Assembly (NCBI RefSeq): GCF_002777425.1
Contig: NZ_MDVC01000091.1
Span: 1 to 64,000 of the forward strand
Length of the DNA: 64,000 bases
Direction of reading: 5' to 3'
Origin: Snodgrassella alvi
Lineage (GTDB): Bacteria > Pseudomonadota > Gammaproteobacteria > Burkholderiales > Neisseriaceae
Position 1 is the stretch's first letter; each line of letters opens with the position of its first letter. Positions 1 to 8,668 of this stretch are shown here, in pieces. The notes beneath the pieces were generated by a model. The model did no database searches. It had not been told where the DNA came from and saw only the letters and a program-made list of their open reading frames with translations. The position numbers and the translations under genes were made by a program.

Positions 1-552
1 TTGGTATATTTTCCCAATCCCTTTAATATGACCAACATAATATGTATCTTGTGCGCATAAGTATCCAGGATGCTGGGTCTCAATTTCACCCTGTGCCTCT
101 CGCGCTGCTTTCGCTTTCTCTAAAGCCTGTAGCTGGCTTTCTGTTAACACAAGCCCTTCCTGAGCTACTTTTGTTTCCAGAGCGATCAGTCTTTTTTTGA
201 AGCTTTCTAAATCGTGGCGTAACCAGATTGAACGTACACCACTGCCAGAGACCATTATTCCTTGCAGACGTAGCTGATTAGCAACCCGATGTTGGCCATA
301 AGCAGGAAATTCATAAGCCATATTAACGACAGCCTGCTCAATATGAGGTTCTACGCGATTTTTCTCTATAGGTTTTTTGCGACTTATTTCCTGAAGAGCT
401 AATTCTCCGCCCTGTTCATAGAGTTTTTTGAAGCGATAATAGCTGTCGCGACTATACCCCAAGACTTTACAGGCTTGCTGAACGTTACCTAACTGTTTAG
501 CGAGTTCTAAAAGTCCTAATTTAGGTTTAATTATTTTTGCAGATTGATTCAT
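1..552 (-). CDS. IS481 family transposase, N-terminal part (runs off left edge)
   Basis: Reading the minus strand from ATG at 552 gives 184 uninterrupted codons to the window edge, beginning MNQSAKIIKPKLGLLELAKQ. Residues about 10-60 form a helix-turn-helix (motif ACKVLGYSRDSYYRFKK), followed by a second HTH-like part containing EFPAYGQHRVANQL. Near the edge the motif QDTYYVGHIKGIGKIY is the start of the DDE (rve) catalytic domain in IS481 transposases, its Asp being the first catalytic acid. The remaining catalytic residues lie outside the window. No stops or frameshifts are seen, so the copy may be intact. The family call rests on remembered motif order, not a search. Confidence 0.85.
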   Translation of the reverse strand, partial: MNQSAKIIKPKLGLLELAKQLGNVQQACKVLGYSRDSYYRFKKLYEQGGELALQEISRKKPIEKNRVEPHIEQAVVNMAYEFPAYGQHRVANQLRLQGIMVSGSGVRSIWLRHDLESFKKRLIALETKVAQEGLVLTESQLQALEKAKAAREAQGEIETQHPGYLCAQDTYYVGHIKGIGKIYQ

Positions 553-600
553 TACTGACACTCCATTGTTGGTTTAAAATACACTAAATGTCAGATTAAA
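1..600 (-). mobile_element. One end of an IS481-type insertion sequence, cut by the window edge
   Basis: The segment carries the 5' part of a transposase gene on the minus strand, preceded on its upstream side by AT-rich DNA where the terminal inverted repeat should lie (about 560-600, around the bases aatgtcagattaaat). The other end is outside the window, so the inverted repeat and target duplication cannot be confirmed. The right boundary at about 600 is an estimate. Confidence 0.7.
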
Positions 601-760
601 TAAAGACTACTACAGCTTATACTGGTTGTGGATAGTTGGATATTTTCGATAATGAAAATAATAATTGCATAAGTATTGTTTATGTTTTATGCTTTTGGCA
701 AATTTTAAGTGTAGCTATTTGTTGCTGAAACGCTTCAATCAGGTTTGACAGGAGATAGAG
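601..760. other. Intergenic region between the IS end and the comEA-like gene
   Basis: AT-rich DNA that should hold the promoter of the downstream gene. A purine-rich ribosome-binding site (aggagatagag) directly precedes the ATG at 761. I see no clear -35/-10 pair. Confidence 0.4.
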
Positions 761-1078
761 ATGCAGAAAATTTTTATGATTATGGTATTGCTGTTTGGCA
801 TGGCCCCAGTTTGGGCCGCTGTGAATATTAATACTGCATCAACGCAACAGTTGCAATCATTACCGCATATCGGTGTAGTCAAGGCTCAGGCAATTGTTGA
901 TTATCGCAATACACATGGTTCTTTCCATTCTACAGAAGAGATTATGCGCGTAAAGGGCATTGGTAAAGCAACTTATGAAAAGTTGCAAAATGATATCAGT
1001 GTTAGCGGTGTAACAGTAAAGCCTACTGCATCAACTTCTAAACATCGTCGTGCATTACCAGCCACTGTTGCCAGATAA
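761..1078 (+). CDS. comEA: ComEA-like helix-hairpin-helix DNA-binding protein (competence)
   Basis: This 105-aa protein has a Sec signal peptide (residues 1-19, ending VWAA) followed by a compact ComEA-type domain. VNINTASTQQLQSLPHIG and IMRVKGIGKATYEKLQ are the two halves of the helix-hairpin-helix pair. In Neisseria such small proteins are periplasmic and bind incoming double-stranded DNA during type IV pilus-dependent transformation. The length fits the short neisserial form, which lacks the long N-terminal region of Bacillus ComEA. The tail (about residues 88-105) is basic and Ser/Thr-rich. The start is supported by the strong ribosome-binding site just upstream. It stands alone between an IS end and a convergent LysR gene. 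Confidence 0.85.
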   Translation: MQKIFMIMVLLFGMAPVWAAVNINTASTQQLQSLPHIGVVKAQAIVDYRNTHGSFHSTEEIMRVKGIGKATYEKLQNDISVSGVTVKPTASTSKHRRALPATVAR

Positions 1079-1099
1079 TGGCCTGTGCTATGCTGGTTG

Positions 1100-1987
1100 T
1101 TAATTGCTAAAAATGTTGGCTTTGATGTGATGATAAAAGTTCTCTGCCTGTGCTGACAATTTGCGCTTTTTATGTTTAATTAGGTAGATAGAGCGCTCCA
1201 GATTCATGTCTGTAACATCTTTAATCACTAGATTCTTGTGCTCAAATTGAAATAGTGTCAGTCTGGGCACAAGACCGATGCCGTAGTTGGCTGCTACCAA
1301 TCCCATCATGGTAGTGAGCTGACTAACTTCTACTACATAGTTAATTCCAAATAAATCAACAATTTTATCTACATAATGACGGATGCTGGTACCTTTGGTA
1401 AAGCCTATCATGTCATATTCAAGTAAATCTTTTAATTCAATGTTTTTTTTGCTGGCCAATGGGTGATTGATATGACATATGAGATGAAATTTATCTGAAA
1501 AAAGAAATTCAGAAGAAATTTCGGTCAAGGAAGGGGATTTTGCGGTTAAGGCGAGCTCTGCATGTCCTTGCAATAAGGCTTGCAGACACCGGTCCCATTG
1601 AGTGTCGAGTAATTCAACTTTGATATTGTTATGCTGGTGATGAAAAGTCGCTAAAAGTTGTGAAACCCATTGTACGACGATGGACGGCATAACAGCCACA
1701 ACTAACTTTTCCTGGTGATTGTTTGCATGCGAACGTATTTCTTTGGTGGTACGTTCGTAGGCGAACATAAGTTCGCGTGCCAGTTTAATGAAGTGAATAC
1801 CGTTTTCATTTAATTGAACTTTACGCGTATCCCGGTCAAACAGGCGATAGCCGATTTCCTGTTCTAGATTGGCAATGAGGCTGCTGAATGCAGGCTGAGA
1901 CAGATGAATCTTTTGAGCTGCCCGGGTGAAATTGTCTTCCTCTACCAGGGCCAGAAAAGCTTTTATCTGTTTAATCGATATATTCAT
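1100..1987 (-). CDS. LysR family transcriptional regulator
   Basis: The 295-aa protein has the standard LysR plan. An N-terminal winged HTH (residues 1-60; FTRAAQKIHLSQPAFSSLIANLE, given here as two adjoining pieces: FTRAAQKIHLSQ and PAFSSLIANLE) precedes a periplasmic-binding-protein-like effector domain (about 90-295). It is divergent from the CitMHS transporter gene, with 233 bp between the start codons, which is the usual arrangement for a LysR activator and its target operon. I infer that it senses the transported carboxylate or a pathway intermediate. The inducer cannot be named from sequence. Confidence 0.9.
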   Translation of the reverse strand: MNISIKQIKAFLALVEEDNFTRAAQKIHLSQPAFSSLIANLEQEIGYRLFDRDTRKVQLNENGIHFIKLARELMFAYERTTKEIRSHANNHQEKLVVAVMPSIVVQWVSQLLATFHHQHNNIKVELLDTQWDRCLQALLQGHAELALTAKSPSLTEISSEFLFSDKFHLICHINHPLASKKNIELKDLLEYDMIGFTKGTSIRHYVDKIVDLFGINYVVEVSQLTTMMGLVAANYGIGLVPRLTLFQFEHKNLVIKDVTDMNLERSIYLIKHKKRKLSAQAENFYHHIKANIFSN

Positions 1988-2220
1988 ATAGCATTTATTG
2001 CCAATATTTTAATCCATACTATTATTCACAATAGCATATTTATTGTAAAGACAATTTGAGTTTTATCAAGTTTTTATGGATTGTTAGATTAATTGGTTTT
2101 GCTTATTAATCCATCTTTATTATCGATTAGACAGGCAGGGGCGTTATGGTGAGAATGCTGGGGCTTTCTTAGATATTTATTTTTTTCTTTATTTATAACG
2201 ACCCAAAAAGGGGGGCATTT
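1988..2220. promoter_or_regulatory. Divergent promoter region, candidate LysR operator
   Basis: The region between the divergent LysR and CitMHS genes is AT-rich. It has a direct repeat, atagcatttattg (1988-2000) and atagcatatttattg (2031-2045), about four helical turns apart, the first copy abutting the LysR start codon. Such spaced AT-rich repeats suit a LysR tetramer. A purine-rich stretch (aaaaaggggggc) precedes the transporter start. The operator role is inference. Confidence 0.45.
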
Positions 2221-3585
2221 ATGCTTGCATTAATAGGCATATTGACTATTGCTACTCTGCTTTTTTGTATTATGAGTAAGCGACTTTCTCCGATAGTCTC
2301 TTTGATTATTATTCCTATTCTGGGTGCTATAGTTGCACTTTATATCGTACCTGTTTTTCAAGGTAGTGTTGAGGCTTTACCGGCTTATTCAACTATTCCT
2401 AAGATGGCAGTTAAGGGGATCTCTAAGCTTGCGCCGATGGCTGCGATGTTTGTGTTTGCCATCATTTTCTTTGGTGTGGTCAGCGATGCGGGGATGTTTG
2501 ATCCGATTATTGCCAAGATACTGAAAGTGGTAGGAACCAGTCCGAAGAAGATTATTATTGGTACTGGTGTTCTGGCGTTGATTGCACATCTGGATGGCAA
2601 TGGTGCGGTCACTTTTCTGATTACTGTACCGGCAATGATTCCATTGTATGACAAACTGGGCATTGATAAGAGAATTCTGGCTGGTATTACTGCACTTAGT
2701 GCTGGGGTGAATTTTTTACCGTGGACAGGCCCGATGATTCGTGCCGCTTCAGCGTTGGACGTATCTACACATGATTTATTTACTCCACTGATTCCAGCGC
2801 AGATTACTGGTCTGGCGTTTATGGTTTTCATGGGATGGTATTGGGGACGTAAGGAAGAAAAACGTCTGGGGCTAGTTGGTGGTGCTGGTGGTGTCGTTGG
2901 TACTGATGAGAAGTCTGAAGTTGTGACTCATTTTAAACCGAAAGCGCTGACTGAAGAAGAGTTGAAATTACGTCGTCCGCATTTATTCTGGCCGAATCTT
3001 ATTCTGGTGATTATAGTCATTTCTCTGATGGTATCAACCAAAATAGCACCAACTATTATTTTTATGGTTGCCTGCTGTATCGCTCTCACTTTGAATTATC
3101 GTAAACCGGCTGAACAATCTGCACGTATCAATGCCCATGCTAAAGGTGCGTTGATGATGGCTACAATTTTGTTTGCTGCTGGGGTATTTACCGGCATTAT
3201 GAGTGAATCAGGCATGCTGAAAGCAATGGCCGTTTCGACTGGTGAATTTGTACCGGATGGTTTGGCCTCACATATCCCTTTTATTGTCAGTCTGATTGCA
3301 ATGCCATTAAGTCTGATCTTTGATCCTGATTCTTATTATTTTGGCATTATGCCAGTGGTGGCAAATATTGGTGGATTCCCACCAATTCAGGTTGCACAGG
3401 CTTCTCTATTAGGTCAAATGACGACAGGTTTCCCGGTGAGCCCGCTTACACCTGCAACTTTTCTGTTGTGCAGTCTGAGTGGGGTGGATTTGGCCGATCA
3501 TCAGAAATTTAGTATTCCAGTTTTGTGGGCAGCATCTATTGTTATGGCGATTGGAGCCATACTGACAGGGGTGTTCCCGTTGTAA
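2221..3585 (+). CDS. CitMHS family carboxylate (citrate-type) transporter
   Basis: This 454-aa polytopic membrane protein belongs to the CitMHS family, whose known members import metal-complexed citrate with protons. Hydrophobic segments run through the whole length. Conserved loops include AHLDGNGAVTFLITVPAMIP (about 122-141), LPWTGPMIRAASAL and the C-terminal FPVSPLTPATFLL, typical of the family. A hydrophilic central loop lies at about 215-255. It is the first gene of an operon with AtuA, CoA-transferase and thiolase genes and is divergent from a LysR regulator, so the true substrate may be another carboxylate than citrate. The ATG follows a strong poly-G ribosome-binding site. Confidence 0.88.
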   Translation: MLALIGILTIATLLFCIMSKRLSPIVSLIIIPILGAIVALYIVPVFQGSVEALPAYSTIPKMAVKGISKLAPMAAMFVFAIIFFGVVSDAGMFDPIIAKILKVVGTSPKKIIIGTGVLALIAHLDGNGAVTFLITVPAMIPLYDKLGIDKRILAGITALSAGVNFLPWTGPMIRAASALDVSTHDLFTPLIPAQITGLAFMVFMGWYWGRKEEKRLGLVGGAGGVVGTDEKSEVVTHFKPKALTEEELKLRRPHLFWPNLILVIIVISLMVSTKIAPTIIFMVACCIALTLNYRKPAEQSARINAHAKGALMMATILFAAGVFTGIMSESGMLKAMAVSTGEFVPDGLASHIPFIVSLIAMPLSLIFDPDSYYFGIMPVVANIGGFPPIQVAQASLLGQMTTGFPVSPLTPATFLLCSLSGVDLADHQKFSIPVLWAASIVMAIGAILTGVFPL

Positions 3586-3630
3586 GAATGCAGTCGGTTT
3601 TTCTTTAATTGCAATAATAAGGTGTATTTT

Positions 3631-4968
3631 ATGAAAAAAATCAGGATTGGTTGTGGTGCCGGATATGGTGGTGACCGGATTGAACCGGCAGTTGAGCTGG
3701 CTCAAAAGGGAAATATTCAGTATCTGGTATTTGAATGTCTGGCAGAGCGGACGATTGCGATTGGCCAGCGGCAGAAAAAACACAATCCGGAAGCAGGCTT
3801 TAATGAATTGTTGGCAGCGCGTATGCAGGCGGTATTGCCGGCCTGTCTGGAAAAGGGTATCAAAATTGTTACCAATATGGGCTCGGCCAATCCGCGTGCG
3901 GCTGCTAAGGTAACTGCTGATATCGCTCGTTCACTGGGTGCTAAAAATCTGAAAATTGCCATTATCGAGGGTGATGATGTTTATGAACAGGTAATACAGC
4001 AGGATTTGCCGCTGGATGAGTTACAAAAACCGGTGTCGCAATGTGGTAAGAAAATTGTTTCTGCCAATGCTTATATTGGTGCAGAACCTATGGTTGAGGC
4101 ATTGAATAATGGTGCTGACATTGTGATTGCCGGCCGTGTTTCTGACCCATCTTTGTTCCTGTCAATCATGATGCATGAGTTCAAATGGGGTGCAGAGGAT
4201 TGGGTTCATCTGGGTAAGGGTACTATCCTCGGGCATTTGCTTGAATGTGCCGGCCAGATTACTGGTGGTTATTTTGCTGATCCGGGCTATCGTGATGTGC
4301 CTGATTTGGCACGTTTGGGCTTTCCGATTGCTGAAATCAGTGCCGATGGTGATGCAGTGATTACTAAGGTTGAAGGTTCTGGCGGTATGGTGACTCCTGA
4401 TACCTGCAAGCAACAGATGCTGTATGAAATTCATCGCCCGGATGAATATAAAACACCAGATGTGATTGCTGATTTCTCTAATATTACTTTCACTCAGGAA
4501 GGTAAAGATCGTGTTGCGGTTACTGGCGGTACTGGTCGCGCTCGTCCTGAAACACTGAAAGTATCAGTAGGCTATGAAGATGGCTTTATTGGTGAAGGGG
4601 AAATGAGTTATGCCGGTCCGGGCGCAGTAGAACGTGGCAAACTGGCTCTGGATATTGTTAAAGAACGCTTTGCCATTTCAGGTGTTACACCACAGGAAGT
4701 GCGCTATGACCTGATTGGGGTTAATTCTTTGCATGGTGCCACTTTATCCTGCAACAGCCAGCCTTATGAAGTGCGTGTCCGTGTTGCTGGCCGTTTTGCT
4801 ACTAAAGCCGAAGCTGCTGTTGTTGGTAATGAGGTGGAAACTTTGTATACCAATGGGCCGGCTGGTGGCGGCGGTGCCATGAAATCTGTTAAGGAAATTG
4901 TAGCGATGGACTCAACTTACATTTCCCGCGATCTGGTTAAAACTAATATTGACTATCTGGAGGTTTGA
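3631..4968 (+). CDS. AtuA family protein, large N-terminal domain (DUF1446)
   Basis: This 445-aa protein matches the acyclic terpene utilisation AtuA / DUF1446 family. It opens KIRIGCGAGYGGDRIEPAVE and contains TNMGSANPRAAAK, AYIGAEPMVEALNNGADIVI, GRVSDPSLF and LECAGQITGGYF. I chose ATG 3631 over a GTG at 3622 because aataaggtg is well spaced from it. The family's biochemistry is unsettled. It was named from citronellol catabolism in Pseudomonas, but no geranyl-CoA carboxylase or citronellyl-CoA genes are present here. Its neighbours are a carboxylate importer, CoA-transferase and thiolase, so I infer a step that turns an imported acid into a CoA-transferase substrate. The partner domain is the next, separate gene. 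Confidence 0.85.
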   Translation: MKKIRIGCGAGYGGDRIEPAVELAQKGNIQYLVFECLAERTIAIGQRQKKHNPEAGFNELLAARMQAVLPACLEKGIKIVTNMGSANPRAAAKVTADIARSLGAKNLKIAIIEGDDVYEQVIQQDLPLDELQKPVSQCGKKIVSANAYIGAEPMVEALNNGADIVIAGRVSDPSLFLSIMMHEFKWGAEDWVHLGKGTILGHLLECAGQITGGYFADPGYRDVPDLARLGFPIAEISADGDAVITKVEGSGGMVTPDTCKQQMLYEIHRPDEYKTPDVIADFSNITFTQEGKDRVAVTGGTGRARPETLKVSVGYEDGFIGEGEMSYAGPGAVERGKLALDIVKERFAISGVTPQEVRYDLIGVNSLHGATLSCNSQPYEVRVRVAGRFATKAEAAVVGNEVETLYTNGPAGGGGAMKSVKEIVAMDSTYISRDLVKTNIDYLEV

Positions 4969-4970
4969 TA

Positions 4971-5273
4971 ATGAAGTTACGTGAAATTGCACATTCCCGT
5001 ACAGGTGATAAGGGTAATACCTCAAATATTTCGGTAATTGCTTATCAACCTGAAGACTATGAGCGTCTCAGAACGGCAGTAACGGCAGAAAAAGTAAAAG
5101 CATTTTTTGCGGATATTGTGACCGGTGATGTGGTGCGTTACGAATTGCCGAATATCGGTGCGCTGAATTTTGTGATGTATGGTGCTTTGGGTGGCGGGGT
5201 AACCCGTACGCTGGCTCATGATATGCATGGCAAAGGATTAAGTGCAGCGATTCTGGATATGGACATTGAGTAA
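4971..5273 (+). CDS. AtuA C-terminal-domain-like small protein
   Basis: This 100-aa protein corresponds to the separate C-terminal region found fused in long AtuA proteins. It begins KLREIAHSRTGDKGNTSNIS and contains the glycine-rich NFVMYGALGGGVTRTL. ATG 4971 is preceded by ggagg at good spacing, only 2 bp after the stop of the large subunit gene, so the two are almost certainly co-translated. I infer they form one complex, because other organisms carry them as one polypeptide. No enzymatic activity can be assigned from sequence. Confidence 0.82.
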   Translation: MKLREIAHSRTGDKGNTSNISVIAYQPEDYERLRTAVTAEKVKAFFADIVTGDVVRYELPNIGALNFVMYGALGGGVTRTLAHDMHGKGLSAAILDMDIE

Positions 5274-5281
5274 TTGCTGAA

Positions 5282-5314
5282 CTGCCGGCAGTGCTTTTCT
5301 GGTACTGCCGGCAG
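5282..5314 (+). other. Perfect GC-rich hairpin between operon halves
   Basis: ctgccggcagt (5282-5292) and actgccggcag (5304-5314) are perfect inverted repeats with an 11-base loop. No U-tract follows, so it is not a classic terminator. It may act as an RNA-stability or processing element separating the AtuA genes from the CoA-transferase genes. Confidence 0.6.
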
Positions 5315-5402
5315 GCAATGCAATATGCCCTGATGTGCTCGTTGACTGGATAGGTGGTTACTTATTCTGTTCGGTTTTTTGTTTATCTCAGGTTAGAAGA
5401 GT

Positions 5403-6056
5403 ATGAAAACGAAACAGCTCAGTTTGGCAGATGTGAAAAATCATCTGTGGGATGGCATGACTATTATGTTTGGCGGTTTTATGGGAGTTGGTACGCCCGC
5501 CAAACTAGTACAGGCAATTCTGGATGCAGGGGTTAAAGATTTAACGATTATTGGCAATGATACTGCGTTTGTAGAAACCGGTGTGGGCCCATTGATTACG
5601 CATAATCGAGTTAAAAAAGTTATTACTTCACATATTGGTACTAATCCGGAAACCGGTAAGAAAATGATTGCTGGTGAGATTGAGGTGGAACTGGTGCCAC
5701 AGGGAACATTGGCGGAACGGATTCGTGCGGCTGGTGCTGGTTTGGGTGGAGTGCTAACGCCAACTGGATTGGGTACGGTTGTTGAGGAAGGTAAACAGAA
5801 AATTGCCGTGAACGGACGGGAATTTTTGCTTGAGTTGCCGTTGCACGCTGATCTGGCCATTGTGGAGGCAAAAACGGCAGATAAGCTGGGTAATCTGGTG
5901 TATGAACTGTCGGCGCAGAATTTTAATCCGCTGGTGGCATTGGCTGCGAAAACAGTGATTGTAGAAGCTAATAATGTGGTTGAAGTAGGCGAAATTACGC
6001 CAGATGCAGCCGTTACACCAGCAGCACTGGTTGATTATATTATTTATCCGGAATAG
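5403..6056 (+). CDS. atoD: CoA-transferase subunit A (acetate/acetoacetate type)
   Basis: The 217-aa protein is the alpha subunit of a family I CoA-transferase. The N-terminus has [18 protein letters not shown] (nucleotide/CoA-binding loop), then [35 protein letters not shown] and [10 protein letters not shown], all typical of AtoD. Such heterodimers move CoA from acetyl-CoA or succinyl-CoA to a short 3-keto or fatty acid. It sits in an operon directly before the beta subunit (13-bp gap). The start is preceded by gaagagt. Acetoacetate is the family's classic substrate, but the actual acid here is unproven. Confidence 0.9.
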   Translation: MKTKQLSLADVKNHLWDGMTIMFGGFMGVGTPAKLVQAILDAGVKDLTIIGNDTAFVETGVGPLITHNRVKKVITSHIGTNPETGKKMIAGEIEVELVPQGTLAERIRAAGAGLGGVLTPTGLGTVVEEGKQKIAVNGREFLLELPLHADLAIVEAKTADKLGNLVYELSAQNFNPLVALAAKTVIVEANNVVEVGEITPDAAVTPAALVDYIIYPE

Positions 6057-6069
6057 GGGAAGAATCACC

Positions 6070-6735
6070 ATGAATGCAAAAGAATTAATCGCACGCAGAA
6101 TTGCGATGGAATTTAATGATGGGGATGTGGTGAATCTGGGCATTGGTTTGCCTACTCAGGTGGCCAATTATGTGCCGGAAGATATTCATATTACCCTACA
6201 GTCTGAAAATGGTTTTCTAGGGTTGGCGGCGCTCAATCCGGATGCGGCCAATCCTAATCTGGTGAATGCCGGCGGGCAGCCGTGCGGGATTGCTGCTGGC
6301 GGCTGTACTTTTGATAGTGCGTTTTCATTTGCTCTGATCCGTGGTGGTCATATTGATGCGTGTGTGCTGGGCGGCCTGGAAGTTGATCAGGAAGCCAACC
6401 TGGCGAACTGGATGGTGCCGGGCAAAATGGTGCCGGGTATGGGCGGCGCAATGGATTTGGTTACTGGTTCACGCCGGGTAATTATCGGTATGGAGCACTG
6501 TACCAAACATGGTGAATCCAAAATACTGAAGCAGTGCACGCTGCCGCTGACGGCAAAAAACAAGGTTAATCTGATTGTCACTGAACTGGCGGTGTTTGCC
6601 TTTGCTGACGGACAACTGGTTTTGCAGGAACATGCACCGGGTGTTGACCTGGATACGATTAGAGCTAAAACGCAGGCTGAGTTTGTAGTGGCTGAAGATT
6701 TCCGTGAAATGGTAATCAGTCAGCGTGGTTTGTAA
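6070..6735 (+). CDS. atoA: CoA-transferase subunit B (acetate/acetoacetate type)
   Basis: The 221-aa beta subunit pairs with the preceding gene. It starts MNAKELIARRIAMEF and shows VNLGIGLPTQVANYVP. The catalytic glutamate is in LQSENGFLG (the conserved SENG motif), followed by GGHIDACVLGG and VPGMGGAMDLV. ATG 6070 was chosen because it follows aggggaagaat and gives the usual family length. An upstream in-frame extension would overlap subunit A. The thiolase follows 30 bp later, so the acyl-CoA product would probably be cleaved by it. Confidence 0.9.
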   Translation: MNAKELIARRIAMEFNDGDVVNLGIGLPTQVANYVPEDIHITLQSENGFLGLAALNPDAANPNLVNAGGQPCGIAAGGCTFDSAFSFALIRGGHIDACVLGGLEVDQEANLANWMVPGKMVPGMGGAMDLVTGSRRVIIGMEHCTKHGESKILKQCTLPLTAKNKVNLIVTELAVFAFADGQLVLQEHAPGVDLDTIRAKTQAEFVVAEDFREMVISQRGL

Positions 6736-6765
6736 ACCAGGAAACAATTAGGTTGAGGAGTGAGT

Positions 6766-7947
6766 ATGGAAAGTGCAGTTATTGTCAGTGCGGCGCGTAC
6801 GCCGGTAGGCAGTTTTAATGGTTCATTGGCCAGTGTGGGTACCGTAGACTTGGGCAAGCTGGTGATTGCAGAAGCAATCAGCCGCGCCGGTGTTGAGGGT
6901 ATTCTAGTTGATGAAGTGATGATGGGCAATGTGTTGCAGGCAGGTCTGGGGCAGAATCCAGCACGGCAGGCGGCGCTGGCGGCTGGGCTGGCTGATACAG
7001 TGCCAGCTTATACAGTCAATAAGGTATGTGGTTCTGGATTGAAAACGGTGGCACTGGCAGCGCAGGCCATTGCTGCCAGAGATGCTGAAGTTGTGGTGGC
7101 TGGTGGTATGGAAAATATGAGCCGGGCACCGTATCTGCTTGATAGCCGTGCACGCTGGGGCTATCGCATGGGCAATCAACAGGTTATTGATACTATGGTA
7201 CATGATGGGTTGACTTGTGCTACCAATCATTATCATATGGGGATTACGGCAGAAAATATTGCGCAGAAATACCAGATTAGCCGTCAGGAGCAGGATGAGC
7301 TGGCTTTGCGTTCGCAGCAACTGGCCGCACAGGCAGTGGCTGCCGGTGTGTTTGATGCCGAAATTGTGCCGGTGACGATTAAGTCGCGCAAAGGTGATGT
7401 TGTGTTTGCGCGTGATGAATATCCACGTGCTGAAGCAACAGCTGAGGCGCTGGCCAAATTAAAGCCGGCTTTTAGTACCGATGGTACGGTTACTGCGGGT
7501 AATTCTTCCGGTATTAATGATGGTGCTGCCGCTGTGGTGGTCATGTCTGAAAGCAAAGCCAAAGAACAGGGATTGCAACCTTTGGCGCGTATTCGCAGCT
7601 ATGCCAGTGCTGGTGTAAGCCCGGCACTGATGGGGCTGGGGCCGGTACCGGCTACGCAAAAAGCATTACAGAAAGCTGGCCTGACTTTGGCGGATATTGA
7701 TCTGATTGAAGCAAATGAAGCTTTTGCTGCCCAGTTCCTCGGAGTAGGCCGTGAGCTGCACTTTGATATGGATAAAACCAATGTTCATGGCGGGGCGATT
7801 GCCATCGGCCATCCGATTGGTGCCAGTGGCACGCGCATTCTGGTGAGTCTGCTGTATAGTATGCAGGCCAGAGATGCGCAGCTTGGTTTGGCTACGCTGT
7901 GTATCGGCGGTGGTCAGGGCATTGCTATGATTGTTGAACGGATGTAA
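6766..7947 (+). CDS. atoB: Acetyl-CoA C-acetyltransferase (thiolase)
   Basis: This 393-aa protein has the full thiolase signature. The nucleophilic Cys is in [12 protein letters not shown] (about residue 88), the catalytic His in [14 protein letters not shown] (about 348), and the second Cys in [14 protein letters not shown] (about 378). It interconverts acetoacetyl-CoA and acetyl-CoA. ATG 6766 is preferred over GTG 6760, because gaggag then lies at proper spacing and the length matches the family. It is last in the operon and followed by a strong terminator. In this setting the likely direction is thiolysis, feeding the TCA cycle. Confidence 0.93.
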   Translation: MESAVIVSAARTPVGSFNGSLASVGTVDLGKLVIAEAISRAGVEGILVDEVMMGNVLQAGLGQNPARQAALAAGLADTVPAYTVNKVCGSGLKTVALAAQAIAARDAEVVVAGGMENMSRAPYLLDSRARWGYRMGNQQVIDTMVHDGLTCATNHYHMGITAENIAQKYQISRQEQDELALRSQQLAAQAVAAGVFDAEIVPVTIKSRKGDVVFARDEYPRAEATAEALAKLKPAFSTDGTVTAGNSSGINDGAAAVVVMSESKAKEQGLQPLARIRSYASAGVSPALMGLGPVPATQKALQKAGLTLADIDLIEANEAFAAQFLGVGRELHFDMDKTNVHGGAIAIGHPIGASGTRILVSLLYSMQARDAQLGLATLCIGGGQGIAMIVERM

Positions 7948-7980
7948 TGCTGTAGATTCAATGTGATGCTGGATTAATAG

Positions 7981-8017
7981 CAGACCATATAACACAAGTG
8001 TTATATGGTCTGTTTTT
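7981..8017 (+). terminator. Rho-independent terminator of the catabolic operon
   Basis: cagaccatataacac (7981-7995) pairs perfectly with gtgttatatggtctg (7998-8012) and is followed by TTTTT. It lies 33 bp after the thiolase stop. Confidence 0.92.
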
Positions 8018-8256
8018 GTATCTGGATGAGCGTCAGCTAACTATTTACCAGTTGGAAAATTTAGTTGGTAAGGGCTATTTTTTGTTGGCTATCATTTGTG
8101 GGATATTAGCTTCACTCATGTTATGAGTTTAGTTGGTTAAGGAATATTTAGATTTATTATCCATATAGTTACAGGTTAAAATCCAGTGGAAGGGGCTGTT
8201 CAAAAATCTATGCTGCTATGAAATATTGATTGTTGTTTTTTGAGGAGATAACACAA

Positions 8257-8544
8257 ATGAAATTTCTAGTACTTACTACAGCGTTAGTTATTTTATCTTT
8301 TACAAGTCAGTTTTCGGAAGCCAGGTCAAACATACAAACAGATGATGCTATTAAGCAAAAAATAATTGATGCATCAATACAGCAGTATCCTAGTGTTTGT
8401 GCTTGTCCCTACAACACTGCCAGAAATGGTAGTTCTTGTGGAAAAAGAAGCGCATGGAGTAGACCGGGTGGATATTCGCCTATTTGCTATAAAAATGAAG
8501 TAACTCCTGAAATGGTTGATGCATGGAAAAAATCAAATCAATAA
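8257..8544 (+). CDS. Small secreted protein with CxCPYN...SRPGG cysteine motif
   Basis: The 95-aa product has a signal peptide (MKFLVLTTALVILSFTSQFS, cleaved near EARS) and a short Cys-rich mature part with VCACPYNTARNG, SSCGKRSAWSRPGG and SPICY. This gives four cysteines, which could form two disulphides in the periplasm. I recall this motif from small uncharacterised proteobacterial proteins, but know no function. ATG 8257 follows gaggag. It is a lone gene with an AT-rich upstream region. Codon use is more AT-rich than that of the operon before it. Confidence 0.75.
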   Translation: MKFLVLTTALVILSFTSQFSEARSNIQTDDAIKQKIIDASIQQYPSVCACPYNTARNGSSCGKRSAWSRPGGYSPICYKNEVTPEMVDAWKKSNQ

Positions 8545-8635
8545 TTATGTGTGATAAGAGCCAATCTGTATCAGATTTTGTGTAAATAGTTTTTCTATAA
8601 ATAAATCTGACGCGATTATCGAAATTAATCATAAA

Positions 8636-8668
8636 CCCATTCATAGCCGATCTCTAGCTATGAATGGG
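8636..8668. other. Perfect hairpin downstream of the small secreted protein gene
   Basis: cccattcatagc (8636-8647) pairs with gctatgaatggg (8657-8668). No U-tract follows on the plus strand. The minus-strand side is moderately U-rich. It may be a 3' stabilising element or weak terminator. Confidence 0.5.

Noticed and set aside
2022-2030. ttattcaca matches the DnaA-box consensus
   Set aside because: It is a single site in a LysR promoter region, with no dnaA, dnaN or box cluster nearby. A chance match is expected in AT-rich DNA.
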